Of a stretch of 64,000 nt of DNA, positions 16,857-26,970 are shown in pieces. A program made the translations under genes and the position numbers. The notes below the pieces were generated by a model, which was not told the DNA's origin, did no database searches, and was given only the letters and a program-made list of their open reading frames with translations. Origin of the DNA: JAUXFS01 sp963772635 (GTDB lineage: Bacteria; Pseudomonadota; Alphaproteobacteria; Rhodospirillales; Defluviicoccaceae); assembly GCA_963772635.1 (NCBI GenBank), contig CAVYYK010000031.1, positions 99,510 to 163,509 on the forward strand, given 5' to 3'. The number at the start of each line of letters is the position of its first letter. Position 1 is the first letter of the stretch.

Positions 16857-17657
16857 TTATTCCCGGGTTTGACGGACCGCGGACGCAGCTTTGTCCACAG
16901 GCACCGCACCGGGGGCCGGCGGAGAACCGCCGCCCCGGAGTTCGTGTTCGCCCTGTTCGCGCAAGCGCTCCGTGGCGGTTTCGATGCGGTTTTGCAGCGC
17001 CTTGAGGAACTCGCGGCGATCGAGACCACCCGGCATCGGCGGCAGGAACTCCAGGGTAATCACGCCGGGATACTTGAAAAAGCTGCGCCGCCCCCAGAAC
17101 ACCCCGGAATTGAGGGCGACCGGAACCACCGGGACATCACAGTCCGCGTAGAGGACGGCGACGCCGGGCTGGTAGGGATTGGATGCGCCGGGAGCCGAAC
17201 GGGTTCCTTCCGGGAACACGATAACCTGGCTGCCGGCGGCGAGGGCGCGCCGGACATCGGGAGTCATCGCCTTCAGCGCCCGAAACCCGGCGGCGCGGTC
17301 GACCCCGACGTTTCCCGCCTTGCGCAGATACCAGCCGATGAAGGGAACCCGGAACAACTCCCGTTTCAGAACGAAGATCGGATCTTCGAGGAGAAGGTGG
17401 AAGATCAGCGTGTCCCACGCAGACTGATGCTTGGCGGCAACGATGGCGGCACCGGACGGCAGGTGCTCCCGGCCCTCGATTCGGTACCGGAGCCCGCAGG
17501 TAACGGCGAGCCAGCTCATCATCCCCCGAATCCACGCCCGCGCAGCCTTCTGGATGCCCTTGCGCGGCACCACCAGCAACGGCAGGCACAAAACCGACAG
17601 GATCGCCGTCCAGGCGAGGGCGCCAACGGCGAACAGGATCGAACGAATCTCCGTCAT
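16857..17657 (-). CDS. plsC: 1-acyl-sn-glycerol-3-phosphate acyltransferase
   Basis: 266 residues. One or two hydrophobic segments at the N-terminus (ILFAVGALAWTAILSVLCL) anchor it to the inner membrane. The acyltransferase block I is KHQSAWDTL (HX4D, His near 77), and block III FPEGTRSAPG lies near 150. It acylates lysophosphatidic acid to phosphatidic acid. A proline-rich tail of about 40 residues follows the domain. The ydcF-like gene is 7 bases upstream on the same strand, so they probably form an operon with ftsX/ftsE. Confidence 0.92.
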   Translation of the reverse strand: MTEIRSILFAVGALAWTAILSVLCLPLLVVPRKGIQKAARAWIRGMMSWLAVTCGLRYRIEGREHLPSGAAIVAAKHQSAWDTLIFHLLLEDPIFVLKRELFRVPFIGWYLRKAGNVGVDRAAGFRALKAMTPDVRRALAAGSQVIVFPEGTRSAPGASNPYQPGVAVLYADCDVPVVPVALNSGVFWGRRSFFKYPGVITLEFLPPMPGGLDRREFLKALQNRIETATERLREQGEHELRGGGSPPAPGAVPVDKAASAVRQTRE

Positions 17658-17664
17658 CGTATCC

Positions 17665-18303
17665 TCAAGCCTTTTCGCGCCCGAGCACGCGGGCCGTTTC
17701 GTGATCCAGCCACGCCAACAGGAACTTGTGGTATTCGCCGATGATCAGCGCCGTGGTGCCGGGCCACAACCACCAGCGCTCCCGCTTGACATTGTCGGGA
17801 AACACCGGGTGCGGGACCACCGTGGCCTCGGGAAGAGCAAATCGGAATTCGAGTAGACTTCTCGGCATGTGGTAGCTGGCGGTGACCAGGCGCAACGAGT
17901 GGTAACCGTGGTCGCGCATCCAGGCGGCGGTCTCGACGGCGTTGCCGGCGGTATCCTGCGCACCGTGGCCGGTTTCCACACGCGCTTCCAACTCGTCCAG
18001 AGGGATCCCCGCCGTCTTCAGCAATTCGGCGATGTCGACGCTCTCGTGGACACCGGACACAAAAACCTTGCCGGCCTTGTTGTCCGCCAGCAGTTGCAAG
18101 CCGGTACTCAACCGTTCGCTGCCGCCGGTCAACACGACGATGGCGTCGGTAGGGGTGTCGGCATCGGCCACCGTCTCGGGTATCATTTCGGCGAACCGGA
18201 CTAGGCCGTATACCCAGGCGCCCCCCGTAACCAACAGCAGGACGACGATCCCGATTGCCAGGATTCCGATCCGACGGCGGTGATGGGGGCTCGATTTCGG
18301 CAT
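17665..18303 (-). CDS. YdcF family (DUF218) protein
   Basis: 212 residues from the ATG reading MPKSSPHH. A single N-terminal membrane helix (GILAIGIVVLLLVTGGAWVY, about 12-31) is followed by the DUF218 domain: DAIVVLTGG near 55, LLADNKAGKVFVSGV, then ASYHMPRS near 143 and a C-terminal EYHK segment. YdcF/SanA/ElyC proteins act in envelope metabolism and vancomycin resistance-like phenotypes, but the reaction is unproven. It lies 11 bases after the ftsX stop and 7 before plsC. Confidence 0.88.
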   Translation of the reverse strand: MPKSSPHHRRRIGILAIGIVVLLLVTGGAWVYGLVRFAEMIPETVADADTPTDAIVVLTGGSERLSTGLQLLADNKAGKVFVSGVHESVDIAELLKTAGIPLDELEARVETGHGAQDTAGNAVETAAWMRDHGYHSLRLVTASYHMPRSLLEFRFALPEATVVPHPVFPDNVKRERWWLWPGTTALIIGEYHKFLLAWLDHETARVLGREKA

Positions 18304-18314
18304 CGCTCGGGCGC

Positions 18315-19196
18315 TCAGAGCATGCTCGCCAGATTGCGCATGACCGTCACTCGGGCGGTCAGCATCGCGATCACCGCCACCGCGATCGGCAATACGGCGA
18401 GGATCACCCAATGGGCCGGCGCCAGGGTCAGGTCCGGCAGGGGGCCACCCTGGAGCCGGGCCGCCAGTTGATCGATACCGACCAACGTCGCCACTCCAGG
18501 CAACAAGCCGATCACCCCTCCCCTGAGACCCAGGGCCAGCGCCCGATCCGCGAACTGCCGGGCAACGTATGAATCCTGCGCTCCGATCAGATGCAAAACC
18601 TCTATGGCGTCCAGGTGAACCGCCAGTCCCGAGCGGGTGGCGTACACGACTGCACCGGCGATGACCAGTCCGATCAGCGCCAATATCAGACCGGCCAGCA
18701 CTTCGACCGTATGGATGAGGCGAAGCAGTCGGTCCAACCAGACCCGGTGGTCATCCAAAACGGCGCCCGGAACCGCCGCGGCCAGACGCTTCGCCAAATC
18801 ATCGGCATCGACATCGCCGCCGGGCTTCAACTGCACATCGATGAGTTGCGGCAACGGCAGATCGAGCGCGGCATCGACTTCGCCCAACCATGGTTCGAGC
18901 AGGGCGGCGATGCGGCTTTCGGGAATGGGTTCGGCGTGGGCCACCTCGGGCGTGGCGCGCAGGACGCCGAGCGCCGAGCGCAGGCGAGCGCCAGCGGCTT
19001 CCGTACTGTCGGCCGGCGCGATCTGGACCGTCAACGTGCTGCCGAGTCCCCTCTCCCACCGCCCGGCGGTGTCGTTTATCACCAGGACGCCGGCCAGCGC
19101 GAGAACCGCCAAGTAAACCATGAACGCGATCAGCCAAGGAAGAAATCGGTCGAGCGGGTCGCGATCCAGCGCCAGGTCGGAACGGTGGCCAAACAT
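18315..19196 (-). CDS. ftsX: Cell division protein FtsX, ABC permease component
   Basis: 293 residues with the FtsX layout: cytoplasmic N-terminus, helix 1 near 23-42 (LIAFMVYLAVLALAGVLV), a periplasmic domain of about 120 residues starting LGSTLTVQIAP, then three helices in the C-terminal half (LAGLILALIGLVIAGAVVY; GVIGLLPGVATLVG; VILAVLPIAVAVIAML). With FtsE it couples ATP hydrolysis to activation of septal peptidoglycan hydrolases. The ATG directly abuts the ftsE stop with no gap. Confidence 0.92.
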   Translation of the reverse strand: MFGHRSDLALDRDPLDRFLPWLIAFMVYLAVLALAGVLVINDTAGRWERGLGSTLTVQIAPADSTEAAGARLRSALGVLRATPEVAHAEPIPESRIAALLEPWLGEVDAALDLPLPQLIDVQLKPGGDVDADDLAKRLAAAVPGAVLDDHRVWLDRLLRLIHTVEVLAGLILALIGLVIAGAVVYATRSGLAVHLDAIEVLHLIGAQDSYVARQFADRALALGLRGGVIGLLPGVATLVGIDQLAARLQGGPLPDLTLAPAHWVILAVLPIAVAVIAMLTARVTVMRNLASML

Positions 19197-19961
19197 TCAG
19201 GCGATGCCTTCGATCGCCGGCGCCTCGGTCGGTCGCGGCGCACCGGACCCGCCGTTCGCCTGTTCCGGCACCTTCGGGTGTTCCATCCACAGCCTGCCGT
19301 GCTCCATCCGCAGCCTCCGATGTCCGATTCGACCGGCCAGAGTTCGGTTGTGGGTGGCGACGACAACCGTGGTGCCGAGCCTGTTCAGTTCCTGGAACAG
19401 ATGCATCAACCGTACCGCGATATGATCGTCGACATTGCCGGTCGGTTCGTCGCAGATAAGCAATTTCGGCCGGCCGACCACCGCCCGGGCGGTGGCGACG
19501 AGTTGTTGCTGGCCACCGGACAACGCCTGCGGCAGCGCCTCGAGGTGTTTCTCGAGGCCAACCCAGCTCAGGAGATCGACCACGTGCTCGCGCACGTCGC
19601 TCTCATGACATCCGGCGATACGGAGTGGCAGTGCCACGTTGTCGAAAGTGGACAGGTGGTCGAGGAGGCGGAAATCCTGGAAGACGACGCCGATCCGCCG
19701 CCTCAGCGCCGGCAGCCGAGCGCGCGACGCCTTTGCGGTATCGTCGCCGAACAGGGTGATCCGGCCGCTGGTCGGCCGCATCGCAAGATACATCAGGCGG
19801 AGCAGGGTCGTCTTGCCGGCGCCGCTTGGTCCGGTCAGAAAGTGGAACGCGCCGTCCTCCAGTTCGAACGACACGTCGTCGAGAATCTCCGGACCGGCGG
19901 GGTACTTGAGGCCCACCCCCTCGAAACGCACGATGACCTCTTTTCCCTCGGCGGTCCCCAT
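19197..19961 (-). CDS. ftsE: Cell division ATP-binding protein FtsE
   Basis: 254 residues. ABC ATPase with Walker A GPSGAGKTTLL near 43, Q-loop VVFQDFRLLDHL, signature LSGGQQQLVATARAV, Walker B LLICDEPTGNVD and switch His in VVATHNR. The FtsE-typical DFRLL follows the Q-loop Gln. A tail of about 35 residues after the core is rich in Pro, Gly and Glu and is longer than in E. coli FtsE. Start at the ATG reading MGTAEGKEV; the frame runs upstream to 20018 without similarity. The divergent zinc-ribbon gene begins at 20090. Confidence 0.93.
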   Translation of the reverse strand: MGTAEGKEVIVRFEGVGLKYPAGPEILDDVSFELEDGAFHFLTGPSGAGKTTLLRLMYLAMRPTSGRITLFGDDTAKASRARLPALRRRIGVVFQDFRLLDHLSTFDNVALPLRIAGCHESDVREHVVDLLSWVGLEKHLEALPQALSGGQQQLVATARAVVGRPKLLICDEPTGNVDDHIAVRLMHLFQELNRLGTTVVVATHNRTLAGRIGHRRLRMEHGRLWMEHPKVPEQANGGSGAPRPTEAPAIEGIA

Positions 19962-20089
19962 ATTCCATCCACCTGCTTGCCCGCGATAACACGGCGACCA
20001 AGATCCGACTCCGCGCACCGTCCCCGTCTGCTTGCGTTGTCGGGAACGGAAGCCTATAAACCGCAGAACCTTACCACACCCTGTCGGCG

Positions 20090-21020
20090 ATGATTATAAC
20101 CTGTCCGCGCTGTTCGACACGCTACACCGTCGACCCCGCCGACATTGGACACCACGGCCGTAGGGTCAAGTGCTCCAATTGCGGGAGTCAATGGGATCAA
20201 GCACCGTGGTCACCGGATCACGGCGCGGAACCGACGATGTCATCGTCCGGGCCAGGGCCGACGGTCGCGATACCGCGACCCGAACATCAATCCCGCCAAC
20301 CGTCCCCCGATCGCGACGCCGATTCGCCACCAGTGGCCACGACCGGTGCCGCCCCGGGCGGCAAAACCGCATCCACTGTCGAATCACATACGGATGCGAC
20401 ACGGGCAGCACCCGGAGAGCCGAAATCCGCCGAGCCCCGTGGCGACACCGGCGACGAGAACCCTGCCGACACCGCCGATGAGCCGCAGGACCTGGCCGAA
20501 GGCGAGCCGATTCCGGCGGTGCTGACCGCCGCCCGGGACGAATTCGCAACAACCCGCGCAATCGTGGAACCGACGGGCCAGCGGTGGTCTGATCGCCGCC
20601 TTGGTTGTCGGGGCGGCGATGATCGCGGTGGCGGTGTTGATTTTGGCCCGCGATCCGATCGTCGCAGTCGTTCCGGGGGCCGCGAAGATCTACGAGATGG
20701 TCGGTCTTTCCGGTGAAAAGCTTGGCGCCGGGCTGGACATCCGTGACGTCAGTTCCACCCGCGAGCCGGCCGGCGACAGCGAAACGCTGGTGATCGAGGG
20801 TGTCATCGCCAACACTTCGAACGGGCCGAGAAATGTCCCGCTGGTCCGCGTCGCACTGTTCGATGCCGACAACGAGGAGCTTCAGTTCGTCACGGTATCG
20901 CCGGACCAACTCGCGCTGCCGCCAGGGGAAACCATCGACTTCATGGCGCGACTTGAGAACCCCGCGGCGACGGCGCGTCGAATCAAGGTGACGTTCGCCC
21001 CCCGGGACGAGAGTTCATGA
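20090..21020 (+). pseudogene. MJ0042-type zinc-ribbon / DUF3426 membrane protein, frameshifted
   Basis: The first frame begins MIITCPRCSTRYTVD and carries two CxxC pairs (CPRC, CSNC), the MJ0042 zinc-ribbon at residues 1-36, then a Pro/Asp/Glu-rich linker. The second frame contains a transmembrane helix (GLIAALVVGAAMIAVAVLIL) and a C-terminal DUF3426-like domain ending at 21020. Removing one T of TT at 20543-20544 joins them into about 309 residues, the usual architecture for this alphaproteobacterial family, normally found beside ftsE. Role unknown; the ribbon is cytoplasmic and the C-terminal part periplasmic by prediction. The break is one base, so sequence error is plausible. Confidence 0.78.
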
Positions 21021-21051
21021 GATATAGAAGATACGGGCGGTCGCCGACGGC

Positions 21052-23518
21052 TCAGAACCGGCGCAACAGTCGTTCGATATAGTCCAATTCCGTGGGTGCG
21101 CGGTAGCGCTCCCCGGCGCGCCGACGCAGCTCCCGAAGGATTTCCTGCGCCCGATGCAACTCGTTGTGATCGGGGATCTTGACCTGATCGGCGCCCAGCC
21201 CGCGGTAACCGCCCTCGGGCGAGCGCCCGAAGAAATCACCACCTCCCCCGCCGTCTTCGTCGGGATCGCCGGCGAACATTCCAGCGAACCCGCCCAGCTT
21301 GCGGGCCATCGCCTCGCCGGCGGACTCCAGCGCCTGGTTCAGGTGCTCCACCGCCTCGGTCTGCTTCTCCACCGCCGTTCCGAGACGCCCGGCGCCCAGC
21401 GCGTCGACGGCGCCGCGCATCGCTCGCTCGGCCTTGCCCACCGGCGGCGGGATCCCGCCGATGAAGCTGTCCAGCCGCAGCATCTGTTCGCCGAGTTCCC
21501 GCCGCAGCGCCTCCTGTTCGGCGGCACCCTCGTTCGACCCTGGCGCCGGCTCGCTTGGCTCGCCCCGGTCCTGTTGCGCCCGCAGCGTGCGAAGTTGCTG
21601 AAACGTCTCATCGAGCAAGTCCTGCTGGCGCTGCCCGAGGTTCCTCAGCGCCTGCATCAGCTTGTGCGCCTCGATCAGATCCCGGCGCGAGCCGCTGTTC
21701 TCGAGGCCCATGCGGAGGCCGTCGAGGATCCTCTGCAACTCGGCCAGCAACTGGCGGGCACTGTCGCGAGCCCCGGTAAGGGCGAGTTGCCGCGCCATGT
21801 CGATCAGTTCCCTGAGATCGTCCGAACGCAACATCTCGCGGTTGATCCCGAGGTCGGTGGGCGAGCCGGTCTCTCCGCGGCGGGCCAGTTCGGCCGCCAT
21901 TGCAGTCAGATATCGGTCGAGAGCCCGTTGCAAGTCGTCCATCAGGCGCTCGATCTCCTTCGAGTTCGAAATCCCGCCGCAACGCCTCCCAGAGGCGTTG
22001 CCGGGCGTCACGCAATTCCCGCTCGGCAACGGGCACGTCACCTTCCTCGATCCTGAGCGCCGTATCCCACAACAACCGCCGCACCGAAGGCACCGCCTCG
22101 GGCCCCCGATCACGAACCAGGCGGGCCACGGAAACGGCGAGAGCAAGCGAGACGACGGTATCATTGGCGAAATAGGCGGGCCGGATGGCGATTTGCCGCA
22201 GTGAGAGGGCGACACCGCTTCGGACCGAGAGGGAGTCGCCTTTCATTCGCTTTCGCTCGGCGATGATCGCCCGGGCCACGGGATGGGAAAACGCCCTTTC
22301 CGGCAGCACCATCTCCAAGACATCGCTGGATCCGATCTGTCCGCCCGTATCCTTGACCTCCAGGTGGATCCGTACCGGTTCGCCCGCCAACGGATGGGCG
22401 GTGAGGTCGTGAATACCGCTGCCGGCGACCGATGTCGCCTTCAAGACCGGTAGCGGCAACGACAACCGGACCATCCCCTCACCGGCCGGTACCGATTGTT
22501 CGTCCGCACCGCGGATCACCACGGTGACGTCGTCGACGCCGTAGTCGTCGGAAGCCTCGTAGGCAATCCTGAGGAACGCACCGACCGTCGCATCCGGTGG
22601 TTCGGAGAACGCGACGCTCGGAGGTTGGTCCGCGATCAACCGCAGCGCCCAGGCGGCGAGATCGCGCCCGTCGGAACGTACCGCCAGCCGATCCCCGTCC
22701 TCGATGACCGCTTCGGCGCGATAGGCGGTGGGGTTGTCGGCATCCTCCATCGCGGTGAACGGCGTCTCGTGATCGCCGACCAACAGCCCGGGAGCCGTTG
22801 CCAGTCCGCTGGCTCGGGCGAGAACGGTGCTGCCGCGGGGAACTTCGACGATCCCGTTCCCGGCGGTCTCCGACGGTCGGGAGCTGTCGAGAAACAGCGG
22901 TGCAACGCCGGTGTAAGCCGGCGGCGTGATCCATAGCTCCAGGGATACCGGACCTTGCTCGCTTGCGGCGAAGTGCGGTACCAAAGCCCGCCCGAGACGC
23001 GGGCCGGCGTCGCCGGCACCCGCCGCCAGGCCGATGACCAGCAGCAACACGACACCCGCCCGGATCCCCCAGGGTTCCCGGCGGGCCATTTCCGGAGCCG
23101 GCGGCCGTACCGAGAGATTTTTCACCGTCGCCGCCACGCGGCGGAGATGCGCCTCCCACAGGAACCGCGCGGCGGGAGTCTCCGTCCCGCTCGCCAGACG
23201 GTCGTCCAAAGCCGCGAGGGGCCGATGGTCGAGGCCGCTATCCCGTTCGATCCGGCCACGGGCGGCAGCCCGGTCAACCGGCCGGAAGCCGGCCACTCCG
23301 TAACGAAGGGCGATGGCGAAGGCGGCGAGAAAAGCCAGCAGAACCAGCGCGTGCAGCCATCCCGGCAAGGCCGGCAGCGCATCGAGGAGCGCGACCGCGA
23401 CGAAAACCCCGACAACCGCGGTCGCCGGCCAAAGTCTCGGCCACAAGCGTTCCCAAAGCAGCGCCGCTCCGGCCAGCCGCAACAGCAAGCGGTAGCGGCG
23501 TGAACCACGGTCGGTCAT
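21052..23518 (-). pseudogene. TIGR02302 (DUF4175) family large membrane protein, frameshifted
   Basis: Two minus-strand frames make one protein of about 820 residues. The N-terminal 500 residues are in one frame: two membrane helices (ATAVVGVFVAVALLDAL; LHALVLLAFLAAFAIAL), a third near 185, then a beta-rich region (SLELWITPPAYTG). The C-terminal 300 residues are in the next: SKEIERLMDDLQRALDRYL, coiled-coil repeats, DETFQQLRTLRAQQ, and a terminal PDHNELHRAQEILRELRRR that is diagnostic for the family. Removing one T of the TTT at 21969-21971 (minus strand) restores the frame. It overlaps the lysA stop by 4 bases. Function unknown; possibly envelope related. Confidence 0.82.
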
Positions 23519-24828
23519 GACCGATCTCCGGCGGCGGCCCGAATAGGGTCATGCCCGCTTTCTTCCAACCAGTCGGGCATCCGCTGACGTGCCAGCAGGT
23601 CGTCCTCCGACGACCGGTCGCTGACCACCGCGAAGGCATCGCCGTTGACCAACACCTCCGGCACCAGCGGTCGGCCGTTGTAGGTCGACGCCATCACCGC
23701 CCCATATGCGCCGGCGGTTCGCATCGCCAGCAGCTCGCCGGCGGCGACCGGCGGCATCGGCCGGCGGGTCGCGAAAGTGTCCCCGGTTTCGCAGACCGGG
23801 CCGACCACGTCTTTTTCGGCGAGTTCGACGTCCGCCGCCGGCTCGACAACCGGCACGATGGCATGGTTGGCGCCGTAGAGCGCCGGCCGCAGCAGATCGT
23901 TCATTGCCGCGTCGACGATGACGAAGGTGCGTGTCGCGCCTTCCTTGACGTAGATGATCCGGGTCAGCAGAACCCCGGCGTTGCCGACCAGCATCCGGCC
24001 CGGCTCGAGGATGATCCTGCAGCCCAGGTCGCCGAGCGCCCCCTTGACCACTTCGGCGTAAGCCTCCGGTGTCGGCACCGGCGACGTTTCGTCGCCGTAA
24101 GGAATGCCGAGGCCGCCGCCGACATCGAGGGTCAGGACGTGATGGCCGTCCGCCCGAAGCATGGCGACCAGGTCGCGAAGCCGGTGGAAGGCCGCGCCAA
24201 ACGGCGCGAGATCGGTTACCAGCGAGCCGATGTGCACGGCCGCGCCGACGATGTCGATCCCCGACATCCCGGCGGCGCGTGAATAGACCCCGCGAGCGGC
24301 GGTCCACTCGATCCCGAACTTGTTCTCGCTCTTGCCGGTGCTGATCTTGGCGTGGGTATGGGCGTCCACGTCGGGGTTGATACGGATCGCGACCGGCGCC
24401 TTCACCCCGAGCGACCGGCCGATGCGATCGAGCGCTTCCAGCTCGGGCTCGGATTCCACGTTGATCTGCATGACCCCGGCACGAAGCGCCGCCGTCAGCT
24501 CGTTATCGGTCTTGCCGACGCCCGAGAACACGATGCGGCCGGCGGGAACCCCCGCCGCCAGGGCCGCCTTCAGTTCGCCGACCGAGACGACGTCCGCGCC
24601 GGCGCCGAGCCGCGCCAGGGTGCCGATCACCGCAATGTTGGAATTGGCCTTGACCGCGTAACAGACCGACGCATCAAGCCCGTCCAAGGCACCGGCGAAC
24701 ACCCTGTAGTGGCGCTCCAGCGTCGCCGTCGAATAGACGTAGACCGGGGTTCCGACCGCCTCGGCGATCCGCTCGATCGGTACGTTCTCGGCGTGCAGCC
24801 GGCCGTTCCTGTATCGGAAGTGATCCAC
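23515..24828 (-). CDS. lysA: Diaminopimelate decarboxylase
   Basis: 437 residues, fold-type III PLP enzyme. The PLP lysine is in CYAVKANSN (Lys60), the GGG phosphate-binding turn is LDVGGGLGIPYG near 237, EPGRMLVGNAG follows near 280, and the C-terminal domain contains CETGDTFA and GAYGAVMASTYNGRP with the active-site Cys and Tyr. It makes L-lysine from meso-diaminopimelate. The lptM lipoprotein gene lies 16 bases upstream and the TIGR02302 gene overlaps its stop, the common alphaproteobacterial order. Confidence 0.95.
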   Translation of the reverse strand: MDHFRYRNGRLHAENVPIERIAEAVGTPVYVYSTATLERHYRVFAGALDGLDASVCYAVKANSNIAVIGTLARLGAGADVVSVGELKAALAAGVPAGRIVFSGVGKTDNELTAALRAGVMQINVESEPELEALDRIGRSLGVKAPVAIRINPDVDAHTHAKISTGKSENKFGIEWTAARGVYSRAAGMSGIDIVGAAVHIGSLVTDLAPFGAAFHRLRDLVAMLRADGHHVLTLDVGGGLGIPYGDETSPVPTPEAYAEVVKGALGDLGCRIILEPGRMLVGNAGVLLTRIIYVKEGATRTFVIVDAAMNDLLRPALYGANHAIVPVVEPAADVELAEKDVVGPVCETGDTFATRRPMPPVAAGELLAMRTAGAYGAVMASTYNGRPLVPEVLVNGDAFAVVSDRSSEDDLLARQRMPDWLEESGHDPIRAAAGDRS

Positions 24829-24844
24829 GGTCCCTGCCCGCCCG

Positions 24845-24973
24845 CTACCAGCCAGGGTACTGGCGCGGGTAGTCCGAGCCCGGCGGATGCTCGGGCTTGT
24901 CCTTGCGGCCGCAAGCGCCGAGCGACGCCGCCAGACCGACGATCAACGCGATCACCAGAAGCTTACGGATCAT
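24845..24973 (-). CDS. lptM: Small LptM-like lipoprotein
   Basis: 42 residues: a charged start MIRK, a hydrophobic core (LLVIALIVGLAASLG) and a lipobox LGAC with the lipidated Cys near residue 21, then a short hydrophilic tail GRKDKPEHPPGSDYP. The C-G-x-K-x-P sequence after the Cys is typical of the YifL/LptM family, which assists assembly of the LptD/LptE LPS translocon in enterobacteria. The start is the ATG at 24973; the frame is open upstream to 25036 without a signal. It sits directly before lysA, as in many Alphaproteobacteria. Confidence 0.82.
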   Translation of the reverse strand: MIRKLLVIALIVGLAASLGACGRKDKPEHPPGSDYPRQYPGW

Positions 24974-25045
24974 CGAATTCGCCTCGCATTCCCTGGCGAC
25001 AATATGACGCCTTCCGGTCCCGGTTGCGAGCACCAATCAATTGCC

Positions 25046-26161
25046 CTAATCGAACCCCGGGGGCGGCGGATCTCCAAGGCGGGCGATGGCGAAGGCCTTG
25101 AACAGGTCGCCCATCTCCCGCGGGTGGACCAGGCGGCGAAGCGCGGCGCGGATGTCCACGGCCTGTTCCGGCGTCGCCGACCTGAGCAAATTCGCCGCGC
25201 GATGTTCGATGCCGAGGCGGCCGAGAAACACCCCCTGGGGGACCGGCCCGTACGGGCGCGCTCCGGCCGCCGTGGCCGCCCGGGCAAGGGCTTCGAAGTC
25301 GACGTGATGGGTGAGATCGGCCTCGCCCGGTCGGTCGAGCACATCATCGAACGCGTGGCGGCGAACGGCCTGCAGGGTGTCCCCGGGGGCGCTTCGCGGA
25401 TGGCCGTAGTCGAAGATCAGCGCCGCGCCACCGTCCCTCGCCACCCGATCGCCGATGGCCTCGGCGGTGACATTTCCGTCCGGGCAGACCTCGACGACGT
25501 CGCCTTCGCCGCCGGCGTCGGCCGCGGGCACCGCATCGGGGACGACGACCGGTCCCGACACGAACCGGAAACCGCCGCCGTCGGGGCTCAGCCCAACCAT
25601 CCGCTCCCGCCAGCCGTCGGTCGCGCGCACGTACTGGTGAACCGGCAGCGCGTCGAAAAACTCGTTGGCGACCACCAGCGCGGGGATTCGCGGCACCGAC
25701 GACAGGCTTCGGTGCCATGCCGGCCGAATCCGCGGCCGAATCGGTGCCAGGGCCCGGCGCTGGCGGTCCCGCAGTACCGGGCTGGTCTCCACCAGGTGCA
25801 GCCTCAGGGCGCTCGGAAACTCGGGCACCGTCCGGGCGGCGGAGCGCAGCCCATCGGCGATCAGTGTCCCCCGCCCGGGTCCGAGCTCGACCAGATTGAC
25901 CGGATCGGGCCTGCCGATCGCCTGCCATACCGCCGCGCACCACAATCCGATCAACTCGCCGAACATTTGGGAAATCTCGGGCGCGGTAATGAAATCCCCG
26001 TCGCCGCCGAGCGGGTCGCGGCAGGTGTAGTAGCCGTAGCGGGGGTGTCCCAGGGCCTCGGCCATGTATTCGGCGACGCTGATCGGCCCGGCGGACGCGA
26101 TGCGCCGCCTGAGAAGCCGAGTCAACGGCGAGGCGGTGCCGCTATCTACGGGCCGCACCAC
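25046..26161 (-). CDS. MidA/NDUFAF7 family SAM-dependent methyltransferase
   Basis: 371 residues. The motif I region reads LVELGPGRGTLIADGLR near 88, after the family signature YGYYTCRDPLGGDGDFITAPEISQ (residues about 42-65). VVANEFFDALPVHQY near 160 and IFDYGH near 245 are also characteristic. The mitochondrial homologue methylates an Arg of a complex I subunit; the bacterial role is presumed similar (inference). The annotated GTG start lies 20 bases inside the 3' end of lgt, so the genes overlap; no better internal start is obvious. Confidence 0.88.
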   Translation of the reverse strand: MVRPVDSGTASPLTRLLRRRIASAGPISVAEYMAEALGHPRYGYYTCRDPLGGDGDFITAPEISQMFGELIGLWCAAVWQAIGRPDPVNLVELGPGRGTLIADGLRSAARTVPEFPSALRLHLVETSPVLRDRQRRALAPIRPRIRPAWHRSLSSVPRIPALVVANEFFDALPVHQYVRATDGWRERMVGLSPDGGGFRFVSGPVVVPDAVPAADAGGEGDVVEVCPDGNVTAEAIGDRVARDGGAALIFDYGHPRSAPGDTLQAVRRHAFDDVLDRPGEADLTHHVDFEALARAATAAGARPYGPVPQGVFLGRLGIEHRAANLLRSATPEQAVDIRAALRRLVHPREMGDLFKAFAIARLGDPPPPGFD

Positions 26162-26936
26162 GAACGATCAGGGCGACGCCTACGATCACCATCGGCAACG
26201 ACAGCCACTGGCCCATGGTGGTGCCGGCAAAGAGAAACCCGATGTAGGCATCCGGCTGGCGGAACAGTTCGGCGATTCCTCGAAAACAGGCGTAGCCGAC
26301 GAGAAATGCCCCGGACAGAATACCCGGGCGGCAGCGTATCGCCTCCACCCGCCACATAAGGTGGAGAACAACGAGCAGGACGATCCCCTCCATCGCCGCC
26401 TCGTAGAGTTGGCTGGGGTGGCGCGGCTCGGGACCGTAGCCGGGAAACACCATCGCCCACGGCACGTCGGTGACCCGGCCGACCAGCTCGTTGTTGACGA
26501 AATTGGCGACGCGCCCCAGCAACAGGCCGATCGGGGCGACGCAGAAGATCAGGTCGCCGAACGGAAGCAGCGCAATCTTGCGCCGCCGGCAGAACAGGAG
26601 CGTCGCTACCACAACGCCGAGCAGCCCGCCGTGGAACGACATCCCGCCCCGCCAGACCTGGAGAGCGGCGAGCGGGTTCTCCAGATAGTAATCGGTCTTG
26701 TAGAACAGCACGTAGCCGAGGCGGCCGCCGAGCACCACGCCGAGGGTGGCCCATACCAGGAAGTCGTCGATGTCGCGGGCGAGAGCGGCGTGCGGCGGAC
26801 GCTTGTTCAGCCAAAGCGCGTACCGCCAGCCGAGCAGCAATCCGAAGATATACGCCAGCGCGTACCAGCGTATGGCAAACGGCCCGATTTCGAACAGGAT
26901 GGGGTCGATGACCGGGTAGGGAATAGCGAAGGTCAT
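26142..26936 (-). CDS. lgt: Prolipoprotein diacylglyceryl transferase
   Basis: 264 residues, about seven membrane helices. The Lgt signature appears as GRVANFVNNELVGRVT near 150, with GGMSFHGGLLG near 100 and HPSQLYEAAMEG near 183. It transfers diacylglycerol from phosphatidylglycerol to lipobox cysteines in the inner membrane, for example that of the LptM-like protein encoded nearby. Start taken at the ATG reading MTFAIPYPV; the frame is open far upstream through hldD but only as a shadow. Confidence 0.94.
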   Translation of the reverse strand: MTFAIPYPVIDPILFEIGPFAIRWYALAYIFGLLLGWRYALWLNKRPPHAALARDIDDFLVWATLGVVLGGRLGYVLFYKTDYYLENPLAALQVWRGGMSFHGGLLGVVVATLLFCRRRKIALLPFGDLIFCVAPIGLLLGRVANFVNNELVGRVTDVPWAMVFPGYGPEPRHPSQLYEAAMEGIVLLVVLHLMWRVEAIRCRPGILSGAFLVGYACFRGIAELFRQPDAYIGFLFAGTTMGQWLSLPMVIVGVALIVRGAARR

Positions 26937-26970
26937 GCCGGCGCCGGGTCGTTGTGGTGTCGTGCCGTGG